A stretch of 64,000 bases of DNA. Source: Phocoena phocoena (Eukaryota; Chordata; Mammalia; Artiodactyla; Phocoenidae). The notes beneath the pieces were generated by a model that did not search any database, was not told where the DNA came from, and saw only the letters and a list, made by a program, of their open reading frames with translations. How positions within the stretch are numbered: the stretch's first letter is position 1; every line of letters begins with the position of its first letter. This document shows positions 61,271 through 64,000 of the stretch, piece by piece. The stretch spans positions 31,581,319-31,645,318 of the forward strand of contig NC_089236.1 of the NCBI RefSeq assembly GCF_963924675.1. Reading direction: 5' to 3'. The position numbers and the translations under genes are program-made.

Positions 61271-63228
61271 GAGGACTTTCAAGATGGCAGAGTAAGACGT
61301 GGAGATCACCTTACTCCCAACAAATACATCAAAAATACATCTACATGTGGAACAACTCCTACAGAACACCTACTGAACACTGGCAGAAGACCTCAGACTT
61401 CCCAAAAGGCAAGAAACTCCCCACGTACCTGGGTAGGGCAAAAGGAAAAGAAAAAAACACAGACAACAGAATAAAGACAGGACCTGCACATCTGGGAGGG
61501 AGCTGTGAAGGAGGAAAAGTTTCCACACACTAGGAAGCTCCTTCACCGGTAGAAACAGGGGGTGGGAGGTGGAGAGAGCTTCAGAGACACAGAGAAAAGC
61601 ACAGCAACAGGGGTGCAGAGGGCAAAGTGGAGAGATTCCCGCACAGATGATTCATGCTGACCAGCACTCACCAGCCTGAGAAGTTTGTCTACTCACCTGC
61701 AGCGGTGGGTGGAGGTTGGGAGCTGAGGCTTGGGCTTCAGAGTTCAGATCCCAGGGCGAAGACTAGGCTTGGCTGAGTGAACATAGCCTGAAGGGAGCTA
61801 GTGCACCACAGCTAAATGGGATGGTGTCTGGAACTGCCTAAGAGTCAAGAGACCATTGTTTCAGGGTGCACGAGGAGAGGAGATTCAGAACACTGCCTAA
61901 ACGAGCTTCAGAGATGTGCGCAAGCCATAGCTATCAGCACAGACACCAGAGACAGGCATGAAATGCTAACGCTGCTCCTGCAGCCAACAAGAATTCCTGT
62001 GTGCAAGCACAAGTCACTATCCAAACCACCCCTCCCGGGACACTGTGCAGCACGCCACTGCCAGGGTCCCATGATTCAGAGATAACTTCCCCAGAAGAAC
62101 ACAATCCATGCCTCAGGTTATTGCAAAATCCCTCTGACTTCTGCCACAGCAGGCTTGCCCTGCATTCTGTATCCCTCTCTCCCCCTGGCCTGAGTGAGCC
62201 AGAGACACCTAATCAGCTTCTCCTTCAACCCCGTCCTGTCTGGGCGAAGAACAGACACCAGAGAGTGACCTGCATGCAGAGGTGGGGCCAAATCCAAAGC
62301 TGAAACCCAGTAGCTATGTGAACAAAGAAGAGAAATGGAAATCTCTCCCAGCAGCCTCAGGAGCAGTGGATTAGATCTCCACAATCAACTTGATGTACCC
62401 TGCATCTGTGGAATACATGAAAAGACAAGCAATCAACTAAAAATTGAGTTGGTGGACTTTGGGAGCAACTGTAACCTTGGGGTTTGCTGTCTGCTACTGA
62501 CTAGTTTCTGATTTTTATGTTTATCATAGAATAGTTTTTAGTGCTTGTAATCATTGGCATATGTGTTTACTGGTTTGGTTGCTCTCTTCTTTTTTTTAAA
62601 ATTATTTTTATATTTTAATTATATTATTTTATTATATTATTTTAATGAGTTTATTTTATTTATTTTATTTTCTTCCTTTCTTTTTTCTCTCTTTTCTTCT
62701 AAGCCATGGGGCTAACATGGTCCTAGTGCTCCAGCGACATATCAGGCCTGAGCCTCTGTGGTGGGAGAGCTGAGTACAAGACACTGTACCACCAGAGACT
62801 TCCCAGCCACATGTAATATCAATCGGCGAGTGCTCTCCCAGAGATCTCCATCTCAACACTAAGACTCAGATCCACTCAATGACCAGCAAGTTCCAGTGCT
62901 GCACACCCCACGTCAAACAACGAGCAAGAAAGAAACACAACCCCACCCATTACCATAGAGGCTGCCTAAAGGCATAATATTTCACCAACACCCCAAAACA
63001 CACCACCGGATATGCTCCTGCCCATCAGAAAGACAAGATCCAGCCTCATCCACCAGAACACAAGTACCAATAACCTCCACAAGGAAGCCTACAAAACTCA
63101 ATGAGCCAACCATACCAACTGGGGGCAGACACCAAAAACAACAGGAACTATGAACCAGCGGCCTGTGAAAAGGAGACCCCAGACAAAGTAAGTTAAGCAA
63201 AATGAGAAGACAGAGAAAAACACAGCAG
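61271..63228 (+). promoter_or_regulatory. LINE-1 copy D 5' UTR / internal promoter region
   Basis: This is the most complete 5' UTR of this subfamily in the window: it has no SINE, no large deletion and no microsatellite expansion. The first 900 bases are purine- and GC-richer. A T-rich belt lies at 62580-62700, then A-rich DNA leads to ORF1. It is useful as the reference for the deletion in copy A and the insertions in copy B. Confidence 0.75.
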
Positions 63229-64000
63229 ATGAAGGAGCAAAGTAAATACTCACCAGACCAAAAAATGAAGAGGAAATAGGCAGTCTCCTTGAAAAAGAAT
63301 TCAGAGTAATGATAGTAAAGATGATCCAAAATCTTGAAAATAGAATGCAGAAAATACAAGAAAGATTTAACAAGGACATAGAAGAACAAGAGAACAAACA
63401 AACCATGACAAACAACACAATAAATGAAATTAAAAGTTTTCTAGAATGAATCAATAGCAGAATAACACAGAGAGAAGAACAGATAAGTGACCTGGAAGAT
63501 AAAATAGTGGAAATAACTACCACAGAGCAGAATAAAGACTGCAAAGAATTGAAGACAGTCTCAGACACCACTGGGAAAACATTGAATGCACCAACATTTG
63601 AATTATAGGGGTCGCAGAACAAGAAGAGGAAAAGAAAGGGACTGAGAAAATATTTGATGAGACTATATTTGAAAATTTCCCTAATATGGGAAAGGAAATA
63701 ATCAGACAGGTCCAGGAAACTCAGAGAGTCCCATACAGGAGAGATCCAAGGAGAAACATGCCAAGACACGTATTAATCAAACTACCAAAAATTAAATACA
63801 AAGAAAAAATATTAAAAGCAACAAGAGGAAAGTAAAAAATAACATACAAGGGAATCCCCATAAGGTTAACAGATGATCTTTCAGCAGAAACTCTGCAAAC
63901 CAGAAGCAAGTGACAGGGCATACTTAATGTGATGAAGGTAAAAATGTACAACAAATATTACTCTACCCAGCAAGGATCTCATTCAGATTTGATAGAGAAA
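63229..64000 (+). pseudogene. LINE-1 copy D ORF1, partial, broken
   Basis: The start ATG at 63229-63231 ('MKEQSKYSPDQ') aligns with copies A and B. A one-base loss shortly after the start runs into a TAG near 63277. Further on the coiled-coil and RRM blocks are recognisable in other frames: 'ISDLEDKIVEIT' at about 63485-63520, GVAEQEEEKK-like text at about 63610-63640, and 'RRDPRRNMPRHVLIKLPKIK' at about 63740-63800. The window ends within the C-terminal domain. It is a decayed RNA-binding ORF1p gene. Confidence 0.82.

Larger units (their letters stand above)
61271..64000 (+). mobile_element. LINE-1 copy D, 5' half, runs off window
   Basis: This LINE-1 begins with 'gaggactttcaagatggcag' and contains a full-length 5' UTR, including the segment (about 61440-61880) missing from copy A. 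It enters ORF1 and continues past the window end. It is co-linear with copy B from 34419. Whether its ORF2 and 3' end survive cannot be seen. Confidence 0.93.

Overview
The window is AT-rich mammalian DNA, almost certainly from a cetacean. The main evidence is seven SINE copies of the CHR type, whose heads read 'ggcttccctggtggcgcag' or 'gacttccctggtg'. The CHR family is restricted to cetaceans, hippos and ruminants. The short, centrally deleted, high-GC form that dominates here is the form I know from whales and dolphins. The LINE-1 3' ends are also of the cetartiodactyl type. I found no convincing host protein-coding gene, rRNA, tRNA gene, CRISPR array or operon. Every protein similarity I could recognise belongs to LINE-1 ORF1p or ORF2p, and all of these copies are broken. 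The window reads as an intergenic or deep intronic, repeat-rich region.

Layout. Positions 1-1712 hold the 3' end of a LINE-1 cut by the window edge. Positions 1.7-19 kb are mostly low-copy DNA with old MIR and L2 fragments, a 5'-inverted LINE-1 insertion with target-site duplications (4378-5042), a minus-strand LINE-1 3' UTR piece (about 6330-6550) and a CHR SINE (13785-13999). Positions 19475-25660 hold a LINE-1 that spans both ends but carries three internal deletions and two CHR SINEs. Positions 25.7-34.3 kb are mostly low-copy DNA with MIRs, a long CHR SINE (30861-31234) and an L2 fragment that itself contains a short CHR SINE (33550-33750).

Positions 34312-47625 form one nested block. 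An old plus-strand LINE-1 is cut by a nearly full-length younger LINE-1 (34419-41816, itself carrying a SINE) and, further on, by an LTR-like element. That LTR-like element is in turn split by a minus-strand LINE-1 (42638-46667) whose 5' UTR has degenerate tandem monomers. Positions 47.6-61.2 kb hold L2 pieces on both strands, two MaLR-type LTRs, a palindromic DNA-transposon remnant, another long CHR SINE and about 4 kb I cannot classify. From 61271 to the window end is the 5' half of a third younger LINE-1.

There is no gene network here. The biological content is a history of retrotransposition, and the relative order of insertions can be read from the nesting. Repeat family names come from memory of consensus sequences. 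Boundaries without a stated target-site duplication are approximate, usually to within 10-50 bases.
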